From NCBI RefSeq assembly GCF_014773485.1, contig NZ_JACXBP010000006.1, positions 186,001-250,000 of the forward strand: a stretch of DNA of 64,000 nucleotides, read 5' to 3'. This document shows positions 53,680 to 63,018 of this stretch, piece after piece. The notes under the pieces were generated by a model. It was given only the letters and a program-made list of their open reading frames with translations, was not told the origin of the DNA and ran no database searches. Origin of the DNA: Erwinia aphidicola (GTDB lineage Bacteria > Pseudomonadota > Gammaproteobacteria > Enterobacterales > Enterobacteriaceae). Position numbers and translations under genes: made by a program. The stretch's first letter is position 1. Each line of letters starts with the position of its first letter.

Positions 53680-53706
53680 GCCCGCCTCCTCTGGCGGGCT
53701 TTTTTT
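53680..53706 (+). terminator. Terminator after the adhesin gene
   Basis: GCCCGCC and GGCGGGC pair around TCCTCT, followed by seven T residues. Confidence 0.9.
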
Positions 53707-53833
53707 CCCTGCAATTTCCCCCGCCAGCTGAAACCAAGACCGGGCCTGGACTAACTCTTAACCCACTCAGGCACAATCAAAGAAATTTCTTAACACGCGG
53801 CTTTTTCTCACTTTTTTACAGGAACAATTCCAG

Positions 53834-54730
53834 ATGCCCCCTTTTACTGACACCACTAATCTGCGAGAGTCACAGGCTCCTTCAGCGCTCTCCCCCACCG
53901 AGCCAGAGCGCGCCGACCCACAGGAGTGGGAAGATAGCGGCGATGATGACAACAACCGCTACGCGCGCTCCCTACAGGGCAGTGCCCCTGCTCGTGCCCT
54001 GTATACCGGCACTGACGTCAGCCACGAGTTGGTGTACCTGGTGAACGATCGCGCGCTCGATCCCATTGCCGTGGCGGGGAGTGACACTGCGCCCGTTACC
54101 TCCCTAGCCGAGACTCGCCCCGAAGACGTAAATCTACAGCAGGATGCACAGAGTTCTGACGTGCCAGCCAGCGACGCTTCCGCCACGAAAGCTGAAAATA
54201 GTGTCGTCCATCAGGAAGCTAACCACAGCGCTGACCCACAGGATAAAGGCGAGCCGCCGTTAAAATCACCATCACAGCATGCCGCTGAAGCCAAAGTTGA
54301 CTCCCACGACCGGCACGCAGAACAGCAGCATGGCGAGCATCATCCGCAGGCCGATCATAGCGCGGTAACCCAACATCACGCTGCCCCGGTGCAGGATAGT
54401 TATCTGGGCACCAGCCACCATGACCCGCTGCTGGCGGATATTATTTCGCTACACACCGTTACAGCCAGCGTCGAGTCCGGCGCCAAGAGCGTTACGCCAC
54501 TGCCGGGTCCCGGCGAGCTGCTGGTGCCTGCGCCAGAGCAGCTGTTCAGCGGTAATGCGATCGCCGACAGCACGCCAGCGTCCGCGCTTGAGCTGAACGA
54601 CGTCGTGGGTGAAGAACCCCCAGCCAGTTGGAACAACCACCAACCCGCCTGCGATGACGGGATTGTGGCCGTAATGCCGCCAGTGACGCCATCCGAACCG
54701 GAACAGACTGAAATGCATCATCTGTTTTAA
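53834..54730 (+). CDS. Hypothetical acidic, His-rich disordered protein
   Basis: A 298-residue protein with no signal peptide or membrane segment. It is rich in Ala, Pro, Asp, Glu, Ser and His, with a His-dense part at about 155-205 ('HDRHAEQQHGEHHPQADHS', 'TSHHDPLLADIISLHTV'). AGGAA lies ten bases before the ATG. It is between the adhesin terminator and the hybrid kinase gene (52 bases away), so it is probably co-transcribed with the kinase. The adhesin also has a His-rich stretch near its C-terminus. No family recognised; a metal-binding accessory or a second exported protein is possible. Confidence 0.65.
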   Translation: MPPFTDTTNLRESQAPSALSPTEPERADPQEWEDSGDDDNNRYARSLQGSAPARALYTGTDVSHELVYLVNDRALDPIAVAGSDTAPVTSLAETRPEDVNLQQDAQSSDVPASDASATKAENSVVHQEANHSADPQDKGEPPLKSPSQHAAEAKVDSHDRHAEQQHGEHHPQADHSAVTQHHAAPVQDSYLGTSHHDPLLADIISLHTVTASVESGAKSVTPLPGPGELLVPAPEQLFSGNAIADSTPASALELNDVVGEEPPASWNNHQPACDDGIVAVMPPVTPSEPEQTEMHHLF

Positions 54731-54782
54731 CACCGCCCACTGAGCCGCCCCACGAGGGAGCAGGCGCAAACATGTTGCAATA

Positions 54783-57689
54783 ATGATGAATCGATTTCTG
54801 CTAACTCTTCTGCTGTGTGCCGTCACGCTGTGGTCTGACGTCGTGGCAAGTACGCCAGCACCGCAAGTCCTGACGCTAACGCCGCGTATTGAAGTCACGC
54901 CGCCCGTGACAAACTTCACCCCTGATGTGACGGCCTGGCTGCGCTCGCATCCGGTAATAAAGGTCGGCGTATGGGGCCTGTCTCAACCTCCCGTCAGCGA
55001 GGGGATTGAGCGCGGCCAGCTGGCAGGAATCGATGCCGACTATTTGTCACTGCTGGAGTCGGCGCTGAACGTCCACTTCACATTACTCCACTATCGCAAC
55101 AGTAGAGCCGCGCTGGCGGCCCTGAATAGTGGGGAGATCACGCTGCTGGCGGTGTGGAATAAAGCCATAACGTCGCAGGGCCGGGTACAGGCTTCACTGC
55201 CGTGGCTGCTCGACAGCCCGGTGCTGGTCAGCCGCCAGAAAATTGTCTCCGCTGCAGCAGGTATGTCTAACGCGCCACCTCATTTGCTTAACGACCTGCT
55301 GACAGATGCGGCAAACCTGACCGGCCGCACGCCGCTGGAAGAGAACAGCGGACAGCAAAATTATCATCACATTATCAACTCCGTGGCACTTGGCACTTCT
55401 GCACCCCAGTGGATGAACCGCGCCACGGCGAAATTTCTGACGCGCGACATGCAGGTCGAGCACCTCTGGCTGCTGCCCCATCCGACGCATGGCGATCTTA
55501 ATCTTAGCTTCGGCGTCAGCGAGCGTTCGCCGCACTTACTGCGCGCCATTGATAGCGTGCTGAGCAGCCTGCCGCTGGTCAGTCGCCTGAGGATTGCGCA
55601 AAGTTGGGGGCTGGGTAATGACCATGTGATCAACCCACACGCTTTACAGCTTAGCGAACCGGAAAGCGCCTGGCTGCAACAGCAGAATGCCATCAACGTG
55701 CTGTTGGACAGCCGCCATGCTCCACTGAATTTTGTTGATGCCAACGGGCGACCCGCCGGACTCTCCGTTGATATTTTACAGTGGCTGAGCCAACACTTCG
55801 GCCTGACGTTTAATTATAAAATCGCCCATAGCGATGAACAGATGGCCGAGCTGCTAGGGCAGTATAAGTCGGCGATAGTGGCCAGCGATCTGAGCGCGCC
55901 AGGGGAGAGTGAGGTGATGCCCCCTACCCTGAAGCAGAGCATGCCATGGCTGGTCAGCCCGGCTATTTTGCTGATGAAAAAGGCGGATGTTCACCCCATC
56001 TCAATGCACGAACTCAGCGGAGAGAAGATCGCCATTGAGCGTGACAATCCCCTTATCCCGTGGTTGGAAACCTGGTTTCCCATGCTGCAGCTCACGCTGA
56101 CAGAGACCTCCAGCCAGTCCATCGATTTACTGGAAAATGACGCAGTACATGGCGCTATTTCAACCCTGTTTGCTGCACAATATTATTTGCAACAGAACAG
56201 CCATCGCGGTCTCTATCAGGCTCTGGCACTGCCTGCCAGGCCGATCAATGTTAGTTTTGCCGCGCGCGGTGACAATGCCCCAGCCATCGCCATCATTAAC
56301 AAAGCGCTGCAGGCCACCTCACCGGAAACCCTGATCAAACTCGCCGCAACCTGGCGCGTAGAGCCGGTGGCAGAGGAAGATGAGCAGGACTGGTTCTCAG
56401 ATTTAGGTTCACTGATGCTGCCCGTTCTGGCCGTTCTGCTGGTTATCATTCTCAGCGCGTTGTGGATTAACCATCTACGCCACTCACTGCAGCGACTGCT
56501 CGACCGCCTCAGGCAAAATCGCATGCTGATAGCCCAGTTGCAGGCCGCCAAAGACAAAAATCAGCGTATGCTACAGGCGCATAACACCTTTATGAAAAGT
56601 ATGAGTCACCAGGTGCGCACGCCGATCAATGCCATTATCGGCCTGCTTGAGCTGGAGTTACGTAAGCCGGGCAACGCAGTACGCCCCAATATCAATCTGC
56701 AAACTGCCTATGAATCTGCCTGCGAGCTGATGTCGCTGACCGGGGACGTGTTCGATATCTTTCGCGCGGAAACACCAGACCATGCGGGCAATTCACGCCT
56801 GGTAAACTTGTCCTCGCTGGTACAAAGTACCGTGGCGCTCTACCGCCAGCAGGCCGAAGAAAATTCCCAGCGAATTCTCATCACCAATCGAATGAGAGAA
56901 ACACAGTGTGAAACCGACCCCCTGCTGATTATCCGCGTGCTCTCTACGCTATTGCGTAATGCGGTGAAACACACCCCAGCCGGGGATATCGAAGTGATGC
57001 TGCTGCAGGGAAACATCAATGCTCAGGGCCAGCTTCCACTGGAGATAAAAGTCACTGACCGCGGAGCTGGGCTACCAGTAAGCTGGGAAACAGATCTCCA
57101 GTTAGAGGAGTCCGCCAGTGAAACCGACCTGCACGGCACCGGGTTGAGCCTTCAAGCCTGCCGCCAGATGGTCGCGATGGCCGGAGGAAAACTGCGGATT
57201 GAGAGCGAAACAGGGCATGGCACTGCGGTCAGCCTGCATCTGAATGCCCGCTCAGCGCTTAAGCCCGCTACGCAGGTGCTCACGCCGACATCATTGAACA
57301 TTCTGGTGGTGGATGATTACCCCCCGGCCTTACTGATCCTCAATCAGCAGCTTAGCGCGATGGGTCACAAGGTCACTACCGCGGTTCACGGGCTGGAAGG
57401 CTTGAATTACTGGCAGAACGCGGGGGATTACTCGCTGATCATCACCGACTGCACCATGCCGGAGATGGACGGTTTTGCCATGACGCAGCGTATTCGCACC
57501 GAAGAGAGAGAGCTGAATCTTGCGCCAATCCCGATCCTCGGGCTGACGGCAATGATTGGCGAGGAAGTGGCCCGCCTCTGCCTGGAGGCCGGAATGAATG
57601 AGTGCCTGACCAAGCCACTGTCATCTAATCATCTGCATCGTCTGATTACTCATTACACCACAGCCGGCGCTTTACACGCGACGGAATGA
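54783..57689 (+). CDS. Hybrid sensor kinase with two periplasmic binding domains, no HPt, altered H-box
   Basis: A 968-residue BvgS/EvgS-like protein: signal peptide ('FLLTLLLCAVTLWSDVVAS'), two SBP_bac_3-type sensing domains (about 50-280 and 290-530), one membrane helix (about 542-564), a histidine kinase core and a receiver. The kinase histidine is H609 in 'SMSHQVRTPINAI', where the usual Glu after His is Gln610. The N-box 'LLRNAVKHTP', 'DRGAGLP' and 'GTGLSLQACRQM' are present. The receiver acceptor is D889 in 'YSLIITDCTMPEMDGF'. The protein stops soon after the receiver, so it has no HPt domain; the relay to a DNA-binding regulator would need one from elsewhere. Followed after 69 bases by a regulator gene. 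Confidence 0.9.
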   Translation: MMNRFLLTLLLCAVTLWSDVVASTPAPQVLTLTPRIEVTPPVTNFTPDVTAWLRSHPVIKVGVWGLSQPPVSEGIERGQLAGIDADYLSLLESALNVHFTLLHYRNSRAALAALNSGEITLLAVWNKAITSQGRVQASLPWLLDSPVLVSRQKIVSAAAGMSNAPPHLLNDLLTDAANLTGRTPLEENSGQQNYHHIINSVALGTSAPQWMNRATAKFLTRDMQVEHLWLLPHPTHGDLNLSFGVSERSPHLLRAIDSVLSSLPLVSRLRIAQSWGLGNDHVINPHALQLSEPESAWLQQQNAINVLLDSRHAPLNFVDANGRPAGLSVDILQWLSQHFGLTFNYKIAHSDEQMAELLGQYKSAIVASDLSAPGESEVMPPTLKQSMPWLVSPAILLMKKADVHPISMHELSGEKIAIERDNPLIPWLETWFPMLQLTLTETSSQSIDLLENDAVHGAISTLFAAQYYLQQNSHRGLYQALALPARPINVSFAARGDNAPAIAIINKALQATSPETLIKLAATWRVEPVAEEDEQDWFSDLGSLMLPVLAVLLVIILSALWINHLRHSLQRLLDRLRQNRMLIAQLQAAKDKNQRMLQAHNTFMKSMSHQVRTPINAIIGLLELELRKPGNAVRPNINLQTAYESACELMSLTGDVFDIFRAETPDHAGNSRLVNLSSLVQSTVALYRQQAEENSQRILITNRMRETQCETDPLLIIRVLSTLLRNAVKHTPAGDIEVMLLQGNINAQGQLPLEIKVTDRGAGLPVSWETDLQLEESASETDLHGTGLSLQACRQMVAMAGGKLRIESETGHGTAVSLHLNARSALKPATQVLTPTSLNILVVDDYPPALLILNQQLSAMGHKVTTAVHGLEGLNYWQNAGDYSLIITDCTMPEMDGFAMTQRIRTEERELNLAPIPILGLTAMIGEEVARLCLEAGMNECLTKPLSSNHLHRLITHYTTAGALHATE

Positions 57690-57758
57690 AGGAGACCCGT
57701 CCTGGTTTATCTATTGCGTTGCTATGAGAGAATTTAGTCATCTAATTAAGGGAATAGC

Positions 57759-58373
57759 ATGTCTACTAATGTAATTATCTATGATAGCCACCCGATTATT
57801 ATATATGGCTTAAAGCATCTGTTGGCAAATATGGATTACACCATAACCTGCAGCACTTCAGAACCGAGTGAGTTTATTTATCAGGTTGAAAGCCATATTC
57901 CCGACGTTATTATTTTCGACCCGGTTAACCTGCCAGAAGAACATTTCAATAAGCTGTGTCGGATAAAACGCTTGAACCCGCACATCAAAGTTTTTGTACT
58001 GGCGGGAGGGGACAGCGCCTATCACCTGATTCGCGGCCATCGTCTGGAAATACAGGGCTATCTGACCAAGTCAGACGAGCTGGAGAGAATTGTGATACTG
58101 CTTGAGCGAATGAAAAGTGACAGACATATCTTCGTACACTCGCCACTTCAGATCGGCAGCACCAATAAAGATCTGCAGTTAATACTGACATTCACCAACC
58201 GGGAATTGCAAATTCTGCGCGAACTGGCCAGTGGGAAAACGAATAAAACTATTGCCAGCGAGCTTTTACTCAGCAGTAAAACTATCAGTACCTATAAACG
58301 CAGTATTATGACAAAACTGAAAACGGATAAAATCCGCGACGTGGTGGATTTTGCCCGTCGTAGCGGTTTTTAG
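57759..58373 (+). CDS. LuxR-type response regulator with degenerate receiver
   Basis: A 204-residue regulator of the BvgA/EvgA size. The receiver keeps D54 ('DVIIFDPVNLPEE') and K104 ('GYLTKSDE'). However, the acid pair is reduced to D9-S10 ('IIYDSHPII') and the conserved Thr/Ser before the acceptor pocket is A82 ('VFVLAGGD'). The LuxR domain is intact ('FTNRELQILRELASGKTNKT', 'SSKTISTYKRSIMTKL'). Magnesium binding and phospho-switching may be weak, so it may work largely without phosphorylation (inference). AGGGA lies just before the ATG. Its last four bases overlap the end of the convergent hybrid kinase gene. Confidence 0.88.
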   Translation: MSTNVIIYDSHPIIIYGLKHLLANMDYTITCSTSEPSEFIYQVESHIPDVIIFDPVNLPEEHFNKLCRIKRLNPHIKVFVLAGGDSAYHLIRGHRLEIQGYLTKSDELERIVILLERMKSDRHIFVHSPLQIGSTNKDLQLILTFTNRELQILRELASGKTNKTIASELLLSSKTISTYKRSIMTKLKTDKIRDVVDFARRSGF

Positions 58374-61300
58374 CATGGCCTGTTTAACTCCTCTGCTGCT
58401 TCCGTTTCAAGCTGAGCCAGGTAGTCATTAAGTATCCTGATTAACTGACTGTACTGTGTAGCTAATCTACCTTCATGAGCTTCAGGCTGGCGACAATTGA
58501 CTTCCAGCTGAATGCAGGCATCCGCTAAGTCATTTCGCCCGGCAATCCTGACGCTGCCCGCGATACGGTGCGCCAGGTCGGCAACCTCACCAGGCTGCTC
58601 GGCAAGATGCAGCACCGCCATCCGCTCAAGATCCGCCTTCAGGGTGGTGATCATCAGGTTGCGCATAGCGATTTTAATCTGACGGTCAACTTCATCATTG
58701 GCATTTTCGATACTGCTGTCAGGCTCAACGCTTTCGGCACGTTGGTTTTGCTCAATGCTGATACTCTTTTTCACGCTTTGAACATGTTGACGGCTTACGT
58801 TAATAGCCCGCAGTGCGGCAGCCAGACTGTTGATCGAGCAGGGTTTAAACAGGCAGCTGTTCATACCCGCCCGCAAACACCGCTCGGTGATTTCATGCAT
58901 GGCATTGGCGGTAAAGCCCATTATCCAGCTGGGTTCGCGCTGCTGCTCCTCTTCCGATTCACGAATAATCTCCGTCAGCTGATAGCCATTGATCCCCGGC
59001 ATATTACAGTCGGTGATAATCACATCGAAGCGATTCTCCTGCCAAAGTTTTAACGCGGCGTAGCCGTCACTTGCCAGTTGGGTAGTTTGCCCGAGCCATG
59101 CCAACTGCTTTGCCAGCAGCATCCGATTGGCGGCATTATCATCTACCACCAGCACGTGGAATATCGGCAGCCCCTGCTCCGGTTGCTCACTAACGCTACT
59201 CTGCTCAGCTATCTGAGCAACAAGCGGCAGCTGTAGCGTAGCGCGTACCCGCGTGCCCATACCCTTTTCGCTGTTTAACGTCAGCGAGCCCTGCATATTT
59301 TCGCAAATGGTGCGGCTGATATATAGCCCCAGCCCGGTGCCAGCACGGCGATTTTCCGCCTGGCTGAAAGGCTGGAACAGCGCCGCCTGGCTGGCTGCCG
59401 CAATCCCAATACCGCTATCCTGTACCTCAATACAGTAATATACGCAGCCATTATCCCGGTCGATACTCTGTTGCAGTGAAAGCGAGACGCCGCCGCGATC
59501 GGTGAATTTGATTGCATTGCTGAGTAGATTCGCCAACACCTGCTTAATTCGCAGCGGGTCGGCCATGACATCCACTATCGGCTCTTCCGGGTAGAGTTTG
59601 TTGAGAGTAATATTTTTATCAATCGCCAGGCCCTGATAAACCTTCAGCATGTTGTCGATCACCTTGCCAAGGTTGATCGTTTCAGGATTGAACTCCAGAT
59701 GACCGCCCTCAATACGGCTGATATCAAGAATATCGCCGATCAGCCCGACCAGGCTCTCAGCTGATTCATAGGCCACTTCCAGCGCCTGCAGATCGATCTG
59801 GTTATCGCGCCCTCTTTTCAGCGCCATATCCAGCATGCCGATAATGGCGTTCATCGGCGTGCGGATTTCGTGGCTCATGGTGGAGAGGAATACCGATTTG
59901 GCACGGTTTGAGTCCTCGGCGCGCTCTTTGGCATCGCGCAATTCGGCAAACAGCGCCTCACGTTCGGTAATATCCATCCATCCGCCAATCACCCCCATCA
60001 CCTTGCCATCACTGTCGTGCCACGGCTGGATCCACTGGTAGACCGTCAGACCAATTGAGGAGTCCGGGTTACCATAGAGATCGTAGCGGCGGTCCTCAAC
60101 GATCGGCTGATCGGTAGCAATCACCTCAAGCATCTGCTGATGATAGAAGCTGGCCTGCTCGGGGGAGCGCAAACCGGGTGATTGCTCCATGGTGGTACCC
60201 AGCGCTGCCTGATAATCGATTCCGGTCTCTTCCAGATAGCGCTGGTTACAGTAGATTAAACAGGCGTTATTGTCGCGTAGCGATACCGGGAAAGGCATGC
60301 TGTTCACCACTTCACGCAGTTGTGAAAGCTGGTTATTCAGCTGTCGACGCAGCTCGGCTTTACGTTTGATCTGCTGACGTAAATAGAGCGCCCAGCCAGT
60401 GGTAATCGCAATGATCAGCAGAGTAAAAAGCCCGCTGGCGATCAGCACTTCACGATAGCGTGACCAAAAATTATCCACCACGATAAAGTCACTGGGCCGC
60501 CAGCGATTGGCAAGGCTTTCCATCTCAGAGGGAGGAATACTCAGCAGAACCTTATCGAGAATATTGCGTAATACCGGATCGGCCCGCCCGACGCCAAAAG
60601 AGATCCAGGCGGGCGTATCCCCAATCGTACCTACGATTTTCAGCCGGTTAGCATACTGGGTTTTAATGTGGTAATCCGCCATCATCAGGATACTGACTGA
60701 GGCATCGGCCCGCCCTTTGGCGACGCTGGCTAACAGCTCGGATTCGTTCTCCACCGCCACAATATTAATTTCAGGATAACGGCTGCGCACCAGCGACTCA
60801 ACGTTGGTGTTGTGCACCAGTGCCAGGCGTTTACCGCGCAGATCGGGCAGTGAGTGAATATCATTATTATCTTTGCGCACCGCCAGGGCGAAGGCACTGC
60901 GCAGATAAGGCCGGGTAAAGAGAATCTGCTTGCTGCGTGCCTCGCTCGGGGTTAGTGAGGCGAGCATATCGGCTTTGCCGCTGTTCACCCCGTCAACCAG
61001 CTGCTGCGTGGTGTCCACCGTAGAAAAATGGAAATGCATACCGGTTTTTAACGCAATAACCGATAGCAGGTCACCCACCATGCCATGCAGAGTGCCATTG
61101 TTATCAACAAAAGAGATGGGCGCAGCGTTATCCTGGCCATACAGCAGCACGTTAATATGCTGATGATCTGCCATCCATTTTTTTTCTTCTGGCGTAAAAC
61201 TGAGCGGTGATGCCGTCTGCCCCACCTCCACCAGATTAGTCTGCCACAGCCGCTGTAGCCGATCTTTCTCCTCCTGAGGAATGGCCGCAAGCGCTTCATT

Positions 61301-62053
61301 TACCAGCGTAACCAGGATCGGCTGTTGGCGGCTCAGCGCGAAACCGACCAGACGATCGGGCAGCTGGCTGTAACGCTCAAGGCGCACGTTGTTGAGAAAG
61401 TTGCGGCTGAGCGAGTAGCTGTTGCCAATAAAGACCTTTTCCTGGCCGAAAGCCACAGCGCTAAGGGCATCCTGATAATTATTGTAAAAGCGAAAATTTG
61501 CCTCGGGGTAGTATTTCTTCAGCGTGGTAAGCGGTAAAAAGTCTTTCACCATCGCCACATTGATGTTGCGCAGATCGTACGGCAGCGTCTGAATATCATT
61601 GATATTGACCCCCAGCACCGGTTTTTCCACTGCATAAGGAAGGGAAAAATCATAGTCCGGGTCATCGCTGAATCCCGGTACTGAGGGGATAAGGTCAATC
61701 TCTCCTTTAGCCAGCGCCTGCCACAGCATCTTGCTGTCGTCGTATTGTTTGACGACCACTGGCAGCCCGAGCTGTACAGCCACCATGCTGATATAATCGG
61801 CGCTGACGCCTTCATATTCCTGGCGCATATTGCGCATGCCAAACGGCGGCATGTCATAACGTAATATGCCTATCACCAACTGTTTACGCTGGTGCAGATA
61901 CTGCTGCTGCGTAACGCTAAGCTTTAGCGGTTTGAATTCGTGAAGCGCTGCGCGTGACAGCAAATGAAATTCTGCTGCCCATGCAGGCGTCAGTATCATT
62001 ACACAGGCAGCCAGCAGCATGGATTGAAACAGGCGCATCATCGCGTCAGTCAT
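58370..62053 (-). CDS. BvgS/EvgS-type hybrid sensor kinase with HPt domain
   Basis: A 1,227-residue protein: signal peptide ('MLLAACVMILTPAWAAEF'), two SBP_bac_3-type periplasmic domains (about 55-270 and 290-520), one membrane helix (about 537-556), PAS (about 575-700), kinase H728 in 'STMSHEIRTPMNAIIG', ATPase ('LLSNAIKFTDRGG', 'GTGLGLYISRTI'), receiver D1015 ('FDVIITDCNMPGINGY') and HPt H1162 ('DLAHRIAGSVRIAG'). All four-step relay residues are present. The start overlaps the end of the regulator gene 62046-62663 by eight bases, so the two form an operon. It could also serve as the HPt donor for the kinase at 54783-57689. Confidence 0.95.
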   Translation of the reverse strand: MTDAMMRLFQSMLLAACVMILTPAWAAEFHLLSRAALHEFKPLKLSVTQQQYLHQRKQLVIGILRYDMPPFGMRNMRQEYEGVSADYISMVAVQLGLPVVVKQYDDSKMLWQALAKGEIDLIPSVPGFSDDPDYDFSLPYAVEKPVLGVNINDIQTLPYDLRNINVAMVKDFLPLTTLKKYYPEANFRFYNNYQDALSAVAFGQEKVFIGNSYSLSRNFLNNVRLERYSQLPDRLVGFALSRQQPILVTLVNEALAAIPQEEKDRLQRLWQTNLVEVGQTASPLSFTPEEKKWMADHQHINVLLYGQDNAAPISFVDNNGTLHGMVGDLLSVIALKTGMHFHFSTVDTTQQLVDGVNSGKADMLASLTPSEARSKQILFTRPYLRSAFALAVRKDNNDIHSLPDLRGKRLALVHNTNVESLVRSRYPEINIVAVENESELLASVAKGRADASVSILMMADYHIKTQYANRLKIVGTIGDTPAWISFGVGRADPVLRNILDKVLLSIPPSEMESLANRWRPSDFIVVDNFWSRYREVLIASGLFTLLIIAITTGWALYLRQQIKRKAELRRQLNNQLSQLREVVNSMPFPVSLRDNNACLIYCNQRYLEETGIDYQAALGTTMEQSPGLRSPEQASFYHQQMLEVIATDQPIVEDRRYDLYGNPDSSIGLTVYQWIQPWHDSDGKVMGVIGGWMDITEREALFAELRDAKERAEDSNRAKSVFLSTMSHEIRTPMNAIIGMLDMALKRGRDNQIDLQALEVAYESAESLVGLIGDILDISRIEGGHLEFNPETINLGKVIDNMLKVYQGLAIDKNITLNKLYPEEPIVDVMADPLRIKQVLANLLSNAIKFTDRGGVSLSLQQSIDRDNGCVYYCIEVQDSGIGIAAASQAALFQPFSQAENRRAGTGLGLYISRTICENMQGSLTLNSEKGMGTRVRATLQLPLVAQIAEQSSVSEQPEQGLPIFHVLVVDDNAANRMLLAKQLAWLGQTTQLASDGYAALKLWQENRFDVIITDCNMPGINGYQLTEIIRESEEEQQREPSWIMGFTANAMHEITERCLRAGMNSCLFKPCSINSLAAALRAINVSRQHVQSVKKSISIEQNQRAESVEPDSSIENANDEVDRQIKIAMRNLMITTLKADLERMAVLHLAEQPGEVADLAHRIAGSVRIAGRNDLADACIQLEVNCRQPEAHEGRLATQYSQLIRILNDYLAQLETEAAEELNRPC

Positions 62054-62663
62054 TGATCAGGGCATTGTTGCGGGCAAAATCAATCAGCTCGATCAGCGTG
62101 CTGGCATTAAGTTTGATTTTAAGACGATGTTTATACGTGCTGATGGTCTTTTCACTCAGCAGCAGCTGCTCGGCAATCTGCTTATTGCCAAAGCCCCGCC
62201 CTATCAACATCAGTACGCTAAGTTCGCGATCAGAAAGTTGCTTAAGCGGATCCACATCGGCCGCGGCTCCGTAGTTATGGCTGCTCTGGGGAAAATAGCT
62301 AATGCCGCGCATGACCAGCTTGATAGCGTCCGTCAATTCAGCAAGATCGTCAGTTTTAGTGACAAAACCATCTGCGCCGGTCTGCTGGCAGCGCTGGGCA
62401 AAGTGCGCTGTCGCCTGCGAAGTCAGCACCAGGATCTTCAGCGGGATGGCCATCGAACGTAAGCGCTCAATCACCTGGAAACCGTCAATCTTAGGCAACC
62501 CGATATCCAGTAGGACTAAATCTGGCTCCAGCTCACGTACTTTTGCCAACGCATCGACGCCGTTATCCGTTTCAGCGACCACTTCCAGACCATGCTTTTC
62601 CAGCAGCATTTTTACCGCAAAGCGGATGACAGGATGATCGTCAACAATGATCACTTTTTTCAT
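62046..62663 (-). CDS. EvgA/BvgA-type response regulator
   Basis: A 205-residue regulator with a complete receiver: 'VIIVDDHPVIRFAV' (D8, D9), acceptor D53 in 'PDLVLLDIGLPKIDGF', Thr in 'ILVLTSQ', Lys in 'GFVTKTDD'. The LuxR output is 'LSDRELSVLMLIGRGFGNKQ' and 'LSEKTISTYKHRLKIKL'. It precedes the HPt-containing hybrid kinase, the usual EvgA-EvgS order, with an eight-base overlap. An AGGATA-N5-TATCCT palindrome lies about 90 bases upstream and may be its own binding site (inference). Confidence 0.92.
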   Translation of the reverse strand: MKKVIIVDDHPVIRFAVKMLLEKHGLEVVAETDNGVDALAKVRELEPDLVLLDIGLPKIDGFQVIERLRSMAIPLKILVLTSQATAHFAQRCQQTGADGFVTKTDDLAELTDAIKLVMRGISYFPQSSHNYGAAADVDPLKQLSDRELSVLMLIGRGFGNKQIAEQLLLSEKTISTYKHRLKIKLNASTLIELIDFARNNALIND

Positions 62664-63018
62664 AAGAATTCAGTTTCCTGGATAAGCAAACTCTCCCCAT
62701 AAGGGGTGAAGAAGGGCGCTACCATAGCTGGTTAATACAGATTTAACTGTAGGATATTACTTATCCTTTTGGCTATAAAAAAGTTAATTTCCCGAAAAAA
62801 AACCTTAGTTATTAGATGGTTTTTGAAAATTCCCGGTGAAAAATGACCTTGTTAAGCTGTTAAACCAATGGCGGCAAAAATAGTAAAGCCATTGCCGGAT
62901 CTATTTAATCGGACTTAACTCAAATAATTCAGTTCGCTAGTGAAAAATACCCTCTATATATAATTAAAGGCAGAACCAGACGACCCTGGTGTTGGTTGCT
63001 CAATTCGCGCCCCCGCCA
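62664..63018. promoter_or_regulatory. Promoter region of the EvgAS-like operon
   Basis: About 355 AT-rich bases. The palindrome AGGATATTACTTATCCT lies at 62751-62767. The right part, towards the end of the next gene, shows nothing recognisable. Confidence 0.45.
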
